NCBI GenBank assembly: GCA_965230045.1
Contig: OZ245940.1
Span: 1,488,001 to 1,552,000, forward strand
From: G963662905 sp965230045
GTDB taxonomy: Bacteria > Bacteroidota > Bacteroidia > Bacteroidales > WRLA01
Direction: 5' to 3'
DNA length: 64,000 bases
Made by a program: the position numbers and the translations under genes. Shown here piece after piece: positions 42,189 through 49,903 of the stretch. Position 1 is the first letter of the stretch; each line of letters opens with the position of its first letter. Under the pieces are notes generated by a model. That model was not told the origin of the DNA and searched no databases. It was given only the letters and a program-made list of their open reading frames with translations.

Positions 42189-43719
42189 GGAGTATTGATT
42201 TTATTTCGTCGAGGATTTTACTGTTGTTGGACAAACGGGGCACTTTATGCTGGCCGCCGAGTTTTCCTTTTATCTTGAGCCATTCGTAAAAAGTTCCTTC
42301 GGGCAGTTGCTTTATGTCCGGCGCCTGAAGGATCATATTGCGGTAGCGTTTGGCTTCATAATCCGAATTAAGCGATTTGAGGGCATTGTCGAAAGTTACG
42401 TTGAAATAGTCCAGGTCCTGCGGTGCTTTGCGGAATTCAACAAACCATTCATGACGGGCTTTTTGGCCACTGTCTAAGAAAACCGGTCCGCCGGTATATT
42501 CTTCAATTACGGCATCGCATTTACGGCAGGCAGTAGCAAAAGCTTTGTCGGCATTGTCCACAATCACTTCTTCACCAAAGGCATTGATGAAACTTTTGGT
42601 ACGTCCGGTGATGCGTATGCGGTATGGGTTTGTAGAAGTAAACGTTATGGTATCGCCAATAAGATAACGCCACAAACCGGCATTTGTAGAAATGACCAGA
42701 GCGTAATTTTCTCCTTTTTCAACCTGATCGAGGGTGAGCAGTTTGGGGTGTTCCTGCCCGAGCTGATCCATGGGCATAAATTCATAGAAAATGCCATAAT
42801 CGAGCATCAGCAGCATTTCGTCGGAGCCGCGCCGGTCCTGTATTCCGAAAAAGCCTTCGGATGCATTATATACTTCAAAATAGTGCATGCGGTGGCGCTG
42901 GATAATCTGGTCAAACTGTGCGCGATAAGGCAAAAAACTGACGCCGCCATGGAAAAAAACTTCCAGGTTGGGCCATACTTCATGAATATGGTTTTTGCCG
43001 GTGATTTCGAGTATGCGCCGCAGCAACAGCAACATCCAGGAAGGAACGCCTGAAATATTGGTCACATTTTCCTGACTGGTGACCCGTGCCATTTTTTCAA
43101 TTTTGCTCTCCCATTCGTCCATCAAAGCTATGGAAAGGTTGGGCGTACGTTTCAATTCAGCCCAAAAGGGCAGGTTTTGCATTAAAATGGCCGAAAGGTC
43201 GCCAACAAGATAGGTTTCATTGTTGATGGTGGTGATGTCGTGCGAACCACCAACCCCAAGTGCTTTTCCTTTGAAAATATCGGAATCTCCCACCGCATGA
43301 TGGTATAATGTGAGCATATCCTTGCCGGTGCTGTAATGGCATTCTTCGAGCGATTCCTGCGAAACGGGAATGAATTTGCTTTTGGAACCCGTTGTGCCCG
43401 AAGATTTTGCAAACCATTTTATATCGCTGGGCCACAAAAGGTTTTGTTCGCCTTTCATCAGGCGTTCGATATAAGGCTGCAGGTTTTGATATTCGCTGAT
43501 GGGCACGCGTTCCTGGAAATCGCGCAGGCTGCGCATGCCGGCATAATCGTATTTTTTGCCCCATTCGGTATCACGGGCTGTAGAAGTCAATTTCTTAAAC
43601 CATTCGTTTTGTACATCTTGTGGGTATTTTAAGAAGAGTTCAATTTGATGGATCCTCTTTTTGATCAACCAGGACAGTACGGAGCTGAGTATTGGCATAG
43701 TCTTTTTTGTATTGCTCAA
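42178..43719 (-). CDS. GH3-family (auxin-responsive-promoter-like) acyl-amido synthetase homologue
   Basis: 513 aa. ANL-type adenylating enzyme of the GH3 family known from plants, where members conjugate amino acids to hormones. The ATP-binding motif is FAKSSGTTGSKSKFIPVS; further GH3 marks are YNASEGFFGIQD, LVISTNAGLWRYLIGDTI and RITGRTKSFINAFGEEV. Bacterial homologues are common in Bacteroidota, and the substrate is unknown. First gene of a two-gene minus-strand unit; divergent from ispE. Confidence 0.92.
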   Translation of the reverse strand: MSNTKKTMPILSSVLSWLIKKRIHQIELFLKYPQDVQNEWFKKLTSTARDTEWGKKYDYAGMRSLRDFQERVPISEYQNLQPYIERLMKGEQNLLWPSDIKWFAKSSGTTGSKSKFIPVSQESLEECHYSTGKDMLTLYHHAVGDSDIFKGKALGVGGSHDITTINNETYLVGDLSAILMQNLPFWAELKRTPNLSIALMDEWESKIEKMARVTSQENVTNISGVPSWMLLLLRRILEITGKNHIHEVWPNLEVFFHGGVSFLPYRAQFDQIIQRHRMHYFEVYNASEGFFGIQDRRGSDEMLLMLDYGIFYEFMPMDQLGQEHPKLLTLDQVEKGENYALVISTNAGLWRYLIGDTITFTSTNPYRIRITGRTKSFINAFGEEVIVDNADKAFATACRKCDAVIEEYTGGPVFLDSGQKARHEWFVEFRKAPQDLDYFNVTFDNALKSLNSDYEAKRYRNMILQAPDIKQLPEGTFYEWLKIKGKLGGQHKVPRLSNNSKILDEIKSILHEK

Positions 43720-43824
43720 AAATAGGCAAAATCCGGCAATTATTCCGACGGGATTTTGATCGAATGTGTGTGATAGCTTAAATTGGAAAATGAAATTCTG
43801 TATTTTCGTTCAAAATTACTGCGC

Positions 43825-44640
43825 ATGATCACATATCCCGTTTGTAAAATTAATATTGGACTGCATATTCTTTTTAAAAGGAATGATGGATTTCATGAAA
43901 TTGAAAGCATCATGCAGGAAATCCCCTTGCGGGATATGCTGGAAATCATCCCTGCACCGGATGGGAAATTTCGTTTTAGCTCCGGTGGGCTTCCCGTTCC
44001 GGGCGATCCTTCCAAAAACCTGGTGGTGAAAGCCTGGGAACTGATGCATGCACGCTATTCCGTTCCTGCAGTTCATATGCACCTGCATAAAATTATTCCT
44101 ATGGGCGCCGGATTGGGCGGTGGTTCATCCGATGCGGCTTTTGCCCTGAAAATGCTCAATGAGCTGTTTTCTTTGGGACTTGATGATGAAAAACTGGAAC
44201 ATCTTGCTGCGGAACTGGGCTCTGATTGCGCGTTCTTCATCAAGGGAAAAACACAGCTTTCGACAGGCAGGGGAGAGCTGCTTTCGGAGCTTTCCAGTGA
44301 TCATCTGCTTCCACTGTATATCCAGTTGATCCGCCCTGATGTGCACATCCCTACTGCGCAGGCTTATGCCGGAATCATATGTGATAACAGCCGGCCTGCA
44401 CTGAGCGGGTCCTGGGGAAAATCGCCCGAAGAATGGAGATCCGTTTTTAAAAATGATTTTGAAACAAAGATTTTTGAACATCATCCCGTACTGGCAAAAA
44501 TTAAAGAAGATTTTTATAAAAACGGAGCGCTGTATGCTGCTATGAGTGGCAGTGGATCAGCGGTTTACGGTATTTTTCAAAAACGTCCGCCCAAGCCCGA
44601 AAAGGCAAGAGGTTATTTTTGGGAAGGCAGGATCTTTTAA
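43825..44640 (+). CDS. ispE: 4-diphosphocytidyl-2-C-methyl-D-erythritol kinase
   Basis: 271 aa from ATG 43825, where the conserved PVCKINIGLHILFKRNDGFHEI begins; the frame open from 43783 adds an unconserved leader. GHMP-kinase ATP motif IPMGAGLGGGSSDAAFAL and SGSGSAVYGIF are intact. Fourth step of the MEP isoprenoid pathway, so this organism uses MEP rather than mevalonate. Confidence 0.95.
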   Translation: MITYPVCKINIGLHILFKRNDGFHEIESIMQEIPLRDMLEIIPAPDGKFRFSSGGLPVPGDPSKNLVVKAWELMHARYSVPAVHMHLHKIIPMGAGLGGGSSDAAFALKMLNELFSLGLDDEKLEHLAAELGSDCAFFIKGKTQLSTGRGELLSELSSDHLLPLYIQLIRPDVHIPTAQAYAGIICDNSRPALSGSWGKSPEEWRSVFKNDFETKIFEHHPVLAKIKEDFYKNGALYAAMSGSGSAVYGIFQKRPPKPEKARGYFWEGRIF

Positions 44641-44716
44641 ACGGAGAATTTTTTTTCTGAATAATTCCAACCATGCAGGTATTCCTGTGTCAGAATTTTA
44701 GAAACCCCAATCAGAT

Positions 44717-45250
44717 TTGCTGCTAAAAAAAGAAGCATACCTAATCCGAAAAAGCCTGAAGGGCAATCAAAGGGCGCAAAAAGAGCTCTTCGATCAGAAT
44801 ATCAACTGTGTGTATAACAGTGTGTTCCGTATTGTGAAGCGGCGCGATTTGGCAGAAGATCTGGTGCAGGAAAGTTTTATAACGGCCTTTGAACGATTGG
44901 ACGAAATGCGTAATGGAAATTTTGGTGCATGGGTCAGGCGGATTGCCGTGAACAAAAGCCTGAACAGTATCCGCAGCAACAAAAACCTGCTGGTTCGTGA
45001 TGCAGCCCTTTTGGAAATCCCGGAAGATGATTTTGAACTGCCGGAAGAAATTGACCCAAAGCAAATTATGCAGGCCATCGAAAATCTGCCCGAAGGGGCG
45101 CAATTGGTTTTTAAGCTTTTCGCTTTTGAGGAAATGAAACATCAGGAAATTGCCGAACGATTGGATATCAGTGTTTCTACATCCAAAAGCCAATTAAACC
45201 GCGCCCGAAAGTTGTTAAAAGAAGCATTATGTGTTTATGATGAAGCTTGA
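44717..45250 (+). CDS. ECF-type RNA polymerase sigma factor (second cassette)
   Basis: 177 aa. Region 2 (CVYNSVFRIVKRRDLAEDLVQESFITAFERL) and region 4 (ENLPEGAQLVFKLFAFEEMKHQEIAERL, SVSTSKSQLNRARKLL) are clear. No ATG is available near the start: a stop precedes at 44699 and the first Met is far into region 2, so the TTG at 44717 is the likely start. It overlaps the next gene and heads a three-gene operon. Confidence 0.9.
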   Translation: MLLKKEAYLIRKSLKGNQRAQKELFDQNINCVYNSVFRIVKRRDLAEDLVQESFITAFERLDEMRNGNFGAWVRRIAVNKSLNSIRSNKNLLVRDAALLEIPEDDFELPEEIDPKQIMQAIENLPEGAQLVFKLFAFEEMKHQEIAERLDISVSTSKSQLNRARKLLKEALCVYDEA

Positions 45251-45764
45251 TGATTATATAAAAAAGCATAGAACGGATTTTGACGTGCATCAGCCCGATG
45301 CCAAAAAAATCTGGCAACGAATGCAAAAGCAGCGGAATGTAAGGAATGGTTCTGCGCTTTTCTGGAAAGTTGCTGCCGTTTTCCTGCTTGCTTTAAGTAT
45401 TGTACTTACCGTCGGATTGCTGCATCATAAAGAGCAACATGAGCTATTGCTGAGCAAAGCCTATCCGGAGTTTAAAGCGCAGGAGCAGGTTTATGTTGCC
45501 GAAATCAGCCTGAAATATACGCAAGCCCAAGAGCTGGCGAAAAGCAGCAACTATAGTTTTAAGGAAATACAAAAAGAACTCAAGGAGATCGATCTACAAT
45601 ATGAGGCTTATATGCAGGACCTTGGCCAGGATTGCTGCAATGAGCAGATTATCACGGTTTTTCTGGATTATTATGAGAAGAAAATCCAATTGTTAAACCG
45701 TATTTTATTCGAGATTCAAAAACAAAAAGAACATGAAAATGAGAACATACCGTATGAAATTTAA
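45237..45764 (+). CDS. Membrane protein, probable anti-sigma partner
   Basis: 175 aa from ATG 45237 inside the end of the sigma gene (a GTG at 45231 is possible). A cytoplasmic N-terminus (LDDYIKKHRTDFDVHQP) leads to one membrane helix (FWKVAAVFLLALSIVLTVGLL, about 44-64); the rest is charged and helical (coiled-coil-like) and would lie outside. No zinc-binding HxxxCxxC. Overlap with the sigma gene and topology suggest an anti-sigma factor; no family name recognised. Confidence 0.7.
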   Translation: MMKLDDYIKKHRTDFDVHQPDAKKIWQRMQKQRNVRNGSALFWKVAAVFLLALSIVLTVGLLHHKEQHELLLSKAYPEFKAQEQVYVAEISLKYTQAQELAKSSNYSFKEIQKELKEIDLQYEAYMQDLGQDCCNEQIITVFLDYYEKKIQLLNRILFEIQKQKEHENENIPYEI

Positions 45765-47043
45765 TGTGCTGATACTGTTGTTGCTGCTTGGATCGGCCCT
45801 CAGTGCTCAGGAAACCAACAAAATTGTCCGTTCCGTTGAATGCGGCGGCTGTACTACTTTTGAACTCTACAACCGCACTGCCCATGTGGAATTTATTGAG
45901 TGGGATAAAAGTGAAATCCAGGTGGAAACCATCATCCGTGAGCTGAAAGGACGTTCTGATGAGGATGAGGCCCTGGTGATGCGCGCCATAAAGGAGTGCA
46001 AGCCGGAGAAAGTGGGTTCTGCCATCAAATTAAACACCATTTTTTGGAATGAATGGACCCAAAGGAACAGCAAAATTAAAATAACGCTCACCGATGGGAG
46101 TGTGGCCCGATTGTCTGAATTAAAAGTAGAACACATTATTTATTTTCCAAAAAACCTGAACCTGAAAATTATAAACCGCTATTCAACGGTTCAGCTTCCG
46201 GATGTTGGCGGTGATCTGGCAATGGAGTTGTATTCCAGTAAGTTGTATTGTGGGCAGGTGGGCGGAAAATATTCGCTCGAAGGGAAATACAGCAAAGTGG
46301 AGAGCGGAAATGTGCAGGCCATCAAGGCAAAACTTTATGATTGTGACATTGCTTTTGCAGATTGTGCCGGCAATGTGGAAATTGGCGCAAAATATTCCAA
46401 AATTGAAGGGAACAGCTGCCAGGATATTGACATCGACAGTTATGATGATGTGTTCCGTATCAATAACCTGAGCAATATCCGTGGCAAGATGAAATATACT
46501 GAAATGGAAGGCGAAAGCTGTGGAAATATCCGTTTTAACCTCTACGATTGTGACTTGAAATTCACCAAAGCAGCGGAAATCGACATCATTTCAAAATATT
46601 CCTCTTTCCGCTTTGGCTATTGCACGGATGTGCTTTTTGAAAGTTATGATGATGATTTTCAGGCTAATGAAGCCAATTCGCTGAATGTGCGCGATAAATA
46701 CAGCGAATGGAAATTTGACCGGCTCAATAAAAGCCTGAAAGCCGAATCTTATTCCTCCTCATTTGATATTGAATTGATGTCCAATGGCTTTGAATTTATC
46801 GAAATTGATGGCAAATACGGTTCGGCCAATATTGATTTTGCAAAAGATGCAGCATACAGCATTGATGCAAAGCTTAAATATGGCAAGCTGGATTATCCCG
46901 ATAAAGAATTTGCTGTGAGCCATGTGGAAAAGAGCAGTACGGAAAAATATATTAAAGCCAAAACAAAGAATTGCGGCGAAAGTTGTTCTGAAATCCTGAT
47001 CGATACTTATAGTATGAGTTTCAGGTTTCGGAATTTGAGGTAG
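45733..47043 (+). CDS. Exported repeat-rich beta-structure protein
   Basis: 436 aa. The signal peptide starts at the second or third Met (MKFNVLILLLLLGSALSAQE); ATG 45754 is an alternative start. After an N-terminal globular part (ECGGCTTFELYNRTAHVEFIEW, adhesin/DUF4097-like), residues about 145-400 repeat a unit of some 20 residues around 'KYSKVE' and 'LYDCD/SYDDD' words: GKYSLEGKYSKVE, LYDCDIAF, AKYSKIE, SYDDVFRI, MKYTEME, LYDCDLKF, SKYSSFRF, SYDDDFQA. This is consistent with a beta-solenoid. No sorting domain. It overlaps the anti-sigma-like gene and parallels the GIN protein of the other sigma cassette. Confidence 0.78.
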   Translation: MKMRTYRMKFNVLILLLLLGSALSAQETNKIVRSVECGGCTTFELYNRTAHVEFIEWDKSEIQVETIIRELKGRSDEDEALVMRAIKECKPEKVGSAIKLNTIFWNEWTQRNSKIKITLTDGSVARLSELKVEHIIYFPKNLNLKIINRYSTVQLPDVGGDLAMELYSSKLYCGQVGGKYSLEGKYSKVESGNVQAIKAKLYDCDIAFADCAGNVEIGAKYSKIEGNSCQDIDIDSYDDVFRINNLSNIRGKMKYTEMEGESCGNIRFNLYDCDLKFTKAAEIDIISKYSSFRFGYCTDVLFESYDDDFQANEANSLNVRDKYSEWKFDRLNKSLKAESYSSSFDIELMSNGFEFIEIDGKYGSANIDFAKDAAYSIDAKLKYGKLDYPDKEFAVSHVEKSSTEKYIKAKTKNCGESCSEILIDTYSMSFRFRNLR

Positions 47044-47098
47044 GGGAGCAGCGATTCTTTTGCCTTTTGGATAAATGCCAACAGGATTTTAGAAAACC

Positions 47099-47148
47099 GG
47101 CATACATCAGTTTGTTTTAAAAAAATTGACTGATGTGTGCCTTTTTTT
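47099..47148 (+). terminator. Intrinsic terminator of the second sigma cassette
   Basis: Stem GGCATACATCAGT / ACTGATGTGTGCC with an A-rich loop, followed by seven T. It is 56 bp after the stop of the repeat protein. Confidence 0.88.
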
Positions 47149-47514
47149 GCGCTTTATCGTTTGATTTGAGCTGTTCAAACAAAATGCTTTGCTTTATGCT
47201 GCGATATTGCCGGGATTCAAGACGGCAATCCAATATGTGTTTGCATAGGATTCAAAAATTAAGTTGGTTCGTGATGTTTTTTTCTGTTTATTTTTGGATG
47301 ATAATTGCTACATTTGTAAAGTTAAGAAAGAATATTTTATATGTCGAAACGGATAAAACACATAATATCAGAGATTAAGGGTTTCCGTTTTATGCCGTAT
47401 AACTTACTCAGTTTTCGGTTTGTTGAATAAGCGCTGGAATGGACTCAATATTATAGCTTAATGTGCTTGGTTTGTATTGTGAAATGGTGGTAATTCGTTG
47501 ATGTTAAATAATTT
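47149..47514. other. AT-rich intergenic region before the HNH gene
   Basis: No recognised gene. A TACATTTG word near 47309 resembles the Bacteroidota -7 box, and a 29-codon frame from ATG 47341 (MSKRIKHIISEIKG...) to a stop at 47430 follows an AAGAAAG stretch. Neither is strong enough to call. The promoter of the two-gene cassette downstream should be here. Confidence 0.35.
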
Positions 47515-48486
47515 ATGTTGACAAAAGATATTGTATATTATTGTTCTTGTTTTAAAAAGCTAAGAAGAGACCGGAAAAATGGTGGGGCTCCTCATAAACC
47601 TATTTTACTGATCAGTTTAATTCAGGCATTTCAACAAAAGATATTTTTGGATGAGAGAATTCCAATTGTACCGGAATTGGTTGGTCTGTTTAAATCAAAT
47701 TGGAAATTACTTGTTGATACAAATCACCAATGTCTTTTTGCCCTGCCTTTTTATCATATGCATACTGAACCTTTTTGGCAATTGGTGCCAAATGCGGGAT
47801 GTGAATTATGGGTGCAATCAAAAAACAGCATGCGGAGTTTTTCTAATTTGACTACAGCTGTTCGGTATGCTTTGATAGACAATGAATTAGCAATCCTTTT
47901 TCAAAACAAACAGAATTCACAGATTTTGATTGATTTTTTGCTTGAAACTTATTTTCAAGATAAAAAACAGTCTTATTATTCGGGAACGGATAATTATTTG
48001 ATTGATATTGAAAATCAAATTGTTAATGAGCCGCAAGAAGATTATAAGAAAAGGTTGCTTCAAATACAGAAGACTTTGAATAATGAGGAGTTTCAGGAAG
48101 AGATATTTGTCAGAAGCAATGTTTTTAAGAAAGAAGTGCCTAAAATTTATAATTTTACTTGTTGTATTTCAGGACTTAGGGTTGATTCAATCTCTAATGT
48201 TTCGATGATTGATGCGTGTCATATTATTCCATTTTCGGAAAGCTATAATGATACTATTACCAATGGAATTGCTTTGTGCCCTAATCTTCATAGGGCTTTT
48301 GATAGGGGATTGATTTCGATTTCAGATAATTACAAGGTATTAATGAATACTGGGTTTTCTGAAATAAATGAAACGAGTTATAGTTTAAAGCAATTCGAAG
48401 GGAAGGAATTATTATTGCCTTCAAATACTAGGTATCGTCCGTCCCAGGAATCATTAAGGCATCATCGTGATAAATTTGGGTTTTAG
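47515..48486 (+). CDS. HNH endonuclease with N-terminal unknown domain
   Basis: 323 aa. The C-terminal HNH domain (about 215-275) has a cysteine pair-like start CCISGLRVD, then DACHIIPFSES, NGIALCPNLHRAFDRGLI; histidines in DACHII and NLHRAFD are the metal-binding and catalytic candidates. This is the McrA/HNH_2 type found in restriction and defence nucleases. The first 150 residues (LRRDRKNGGAPHKPILLISLIQ) are also seen in such nucleases, perhaps for DNA recognition. More AT-rich than its neighbours. One base separates it from the AlbA-type gene. Role in defence is inferred. Confidence 0.83.
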   Translation: MLTKDIVYYCSCFKKLRRDRKNGGAPHKPILLISLIQAFQQKIFLDERIPIVPELVGLFKSNWKLLVDTNHQCLFALPFYHMHTEPFWQLVPNAGCELWVQSKNSMRSFSNLTTAVRYALIDNELAILFQNKQNSQILIDFLLETYFQDKKQSYYSGTDNYLIDIENQIVNEPQEDYKKRLLQIQKTLNNEEFQEEIFVRSNVFKKEVPKIYNFTCCISGLRVDSISNVSMIDACHIIPFSESYNDTITNGIALCPNLHRAFDRGLISISDNYKVLMNTGFSEINETSYSLKQFEGKELLLPSNTRYRPSQESLRHHRDKFGF

Positions 48487-48487
48487 T

Positions 48488-49825
48488 ATGCAGGAACATC
48501 AAAATATAGAATGGAAAGAAAATTGGCGTGATGAATACCTCAAATGGATTTGTGGTTTTGCGAACGCTCAAGGCGGCAAAATTTATATAGGCAAAAATGA
48601 CAAGGGCGAGGTTGTTGGATTGAGAAATGTCAAAAGGCTGCTGGATGATTTGCCAAATAAAATAGTGGCCAATCTTGGTATTATTTGTGATATAAATCTC
48701 TTATCGGAAAAAGGGAAAAAATATATAGAAATTCACGTAGAACCTTATCCCAATCCAGTTAATTATAAAGGTAAGTACCATTATAGGAGCGGAAGTACGA
48801 AGCAGGAACTCAGAGGGGCATCATTGGATAAGTTTCTACTACGTAAATATGGTAAGACCTGGGATAGCGTTCCTGTGCCAAAGATTGGAATTAGTGATCT
48901 TGACGATAAGGCTTTTCGTATATTCAAAAAGAAAGCCAGGAACAGTGGGCGAATTGACGAGGACATCTTAAATGATTCTAATCAATCGTTATTAGAAAAC
49001 CTTGATTTGATCGAGGAGAGTTATATATCAAGGGCGGGTATTTTATTATTTCATTCGAGACCTGATAAGTTTTTCACGGGATCGTTCATAAAAATTGGGT
49101 TCTTTGTTTCTGATGATGACTTGCGTTATCAAGATGAAGTGCATGGTAATTTATTTGAGCAGATTGAAAAAACACTTGATTTGCTGAGAACTAAATATTT
49201 AAAAGCTGAAATTCGATATGAAGAGGCAAACCGAATTGAAGAATATCCTTTTCCAGCTGCGGCTTTTCGTGAAGCGTTGTTAAATGCGGTAGCACACAAG
49301 GATTATAATAGTTCAGTTCCAATTCAGATTAGTGTATATGACAATAAGTTGATAATTTGGAATCAGGGAGAATTGCCACAAAACTGGACAGTCGAAAAAT
49401 TGAAAATAAAACATCCTTCTGTTCCTTATAACCCGAAGATTTCAAATACATTATTCAGAAGTGGTTATATTGAAGCATGGGGTCGTGGTACTTTAAGTAT
49501 GATAAACGAATGTGTAAAAAGAGATATCCCAAAACCAGATTTTAAGTATGACTTTTCAGGATTTATTGTTGAATTTATGAATAATGAGGGAGTAAATGAG
49601 GGAGTAAATGAGGGAGTAAATGAGGGAGTAAATGAGGGAGTAGCGTTGGTAGTTGCAATTGTGCGTAAATATCCCGGATTAAAAACTGCAGCAATCGCAC
49701 AAAGGATAAATAAAGGAGTATCAACCACTGAAAGGTATTTAAAGCAATTAAGAGATGCTAATGTTGTTGAGTTTCGCGGCGCTCCAAAAACCGGAGGATA
49801 TTTTATTATTGATAAACAATACTAA
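48488..49825 (+). CDS. AlbA_2 / RecG-C-like regulator with winged-helix C-terminus
   Basis: 445 aa from ATG 48488. N-terminal AlbA_2 (Schlafen-like AAA_4) domain: EHQNIEWKENW, GFANAQGGKIYIGKNDKGEVVG. A middle ATPase-like part follows, as in proteins often mislabelled RecG (AAFREALLNAVAHKDYN, ISVYDNKLIIWNQGELP). Then comes a linker of NEGV repeats encoded by a perfect 12-bp tandem repeat, and a winged helix (KTAAIAQRINKGVSTTERYLKQLRDANVVEF). Likely DNA or RNA binding regulator. Paired with the HNH nuclease gene, with 1 bp between them. Confidence 0.82.
   Translation: MQEHQNIEWKENWRDEYLKWICGFANAQGGKIYIGKNDKGEVVGLRNVKRLLDDLPNKIVANLGIICDINLLSEKGKKYIEIHVEPYPNPVNYKGKYHYRSGSTKQELRGASLDKFLLRKYGKTWDSVPVPKIGISDLDDKAFRIFKKKARNSGRIDEDILNDSNQSLLENLDLIEESYISRAGILLFHSRPDKFFTGSFIKIGFFVSDDDLRYQDEVHGNLFEQIEKTLDLLRTKYLKAEIRYEEANRIEEYPFPAAAFREALLNAVAHKDYNSSVPIQISVYDNKLIIWNQGELPQNWTVEKLKIKHPSVPYNPKISNTLFRSGYIEAWGRGTLSMINECVKRDIPKPDFKYDFSGFIVEFMNNEGVNEGVNEGVNEGVNEGVALVVAIVRKYPGLKTAAIAQRINKGVSTTERYLKQLRDANVVEFRGAPKTGGYFIIDKQY
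49586..49642 (+). repeat. 12-bp in-frame tandem repeat (NEGV linker)
   Basis: GAGGGAGTAAAT repeated four times, plus a partial GAGGGAGTA. The unit is a multiple of three, so slippage changes the number of NEGV units without breaking the frame. Confidence 0.95.
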
Positions 49826-49856
49826 GTTTTGATCAATGATTATTTTTGAATTGAAG

Positions 49857-49892
49857 TAAAAAAGCCGCAGATCAGAACCTGCGGCTTTTTTT
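49857..49892. terminator. Bidirectional intrinsic terminator
   Basis: Stem AAAAAGCCGCAG / CTGCGGCTTTTTT with an 8-base loop. It lies between the convergent AlbA-type gene and glnN and can serve both. Confidence 0.9.
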
Positions 49893-49903
49893 AGATCTAA
49901 TAC

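Noticed and set aside
49586..49642. Short regular repeats considered as a CRISPR-like array
   Set aside because: Units are 12 bp, directly adjacent without spacers and in frame in a coding sequence.
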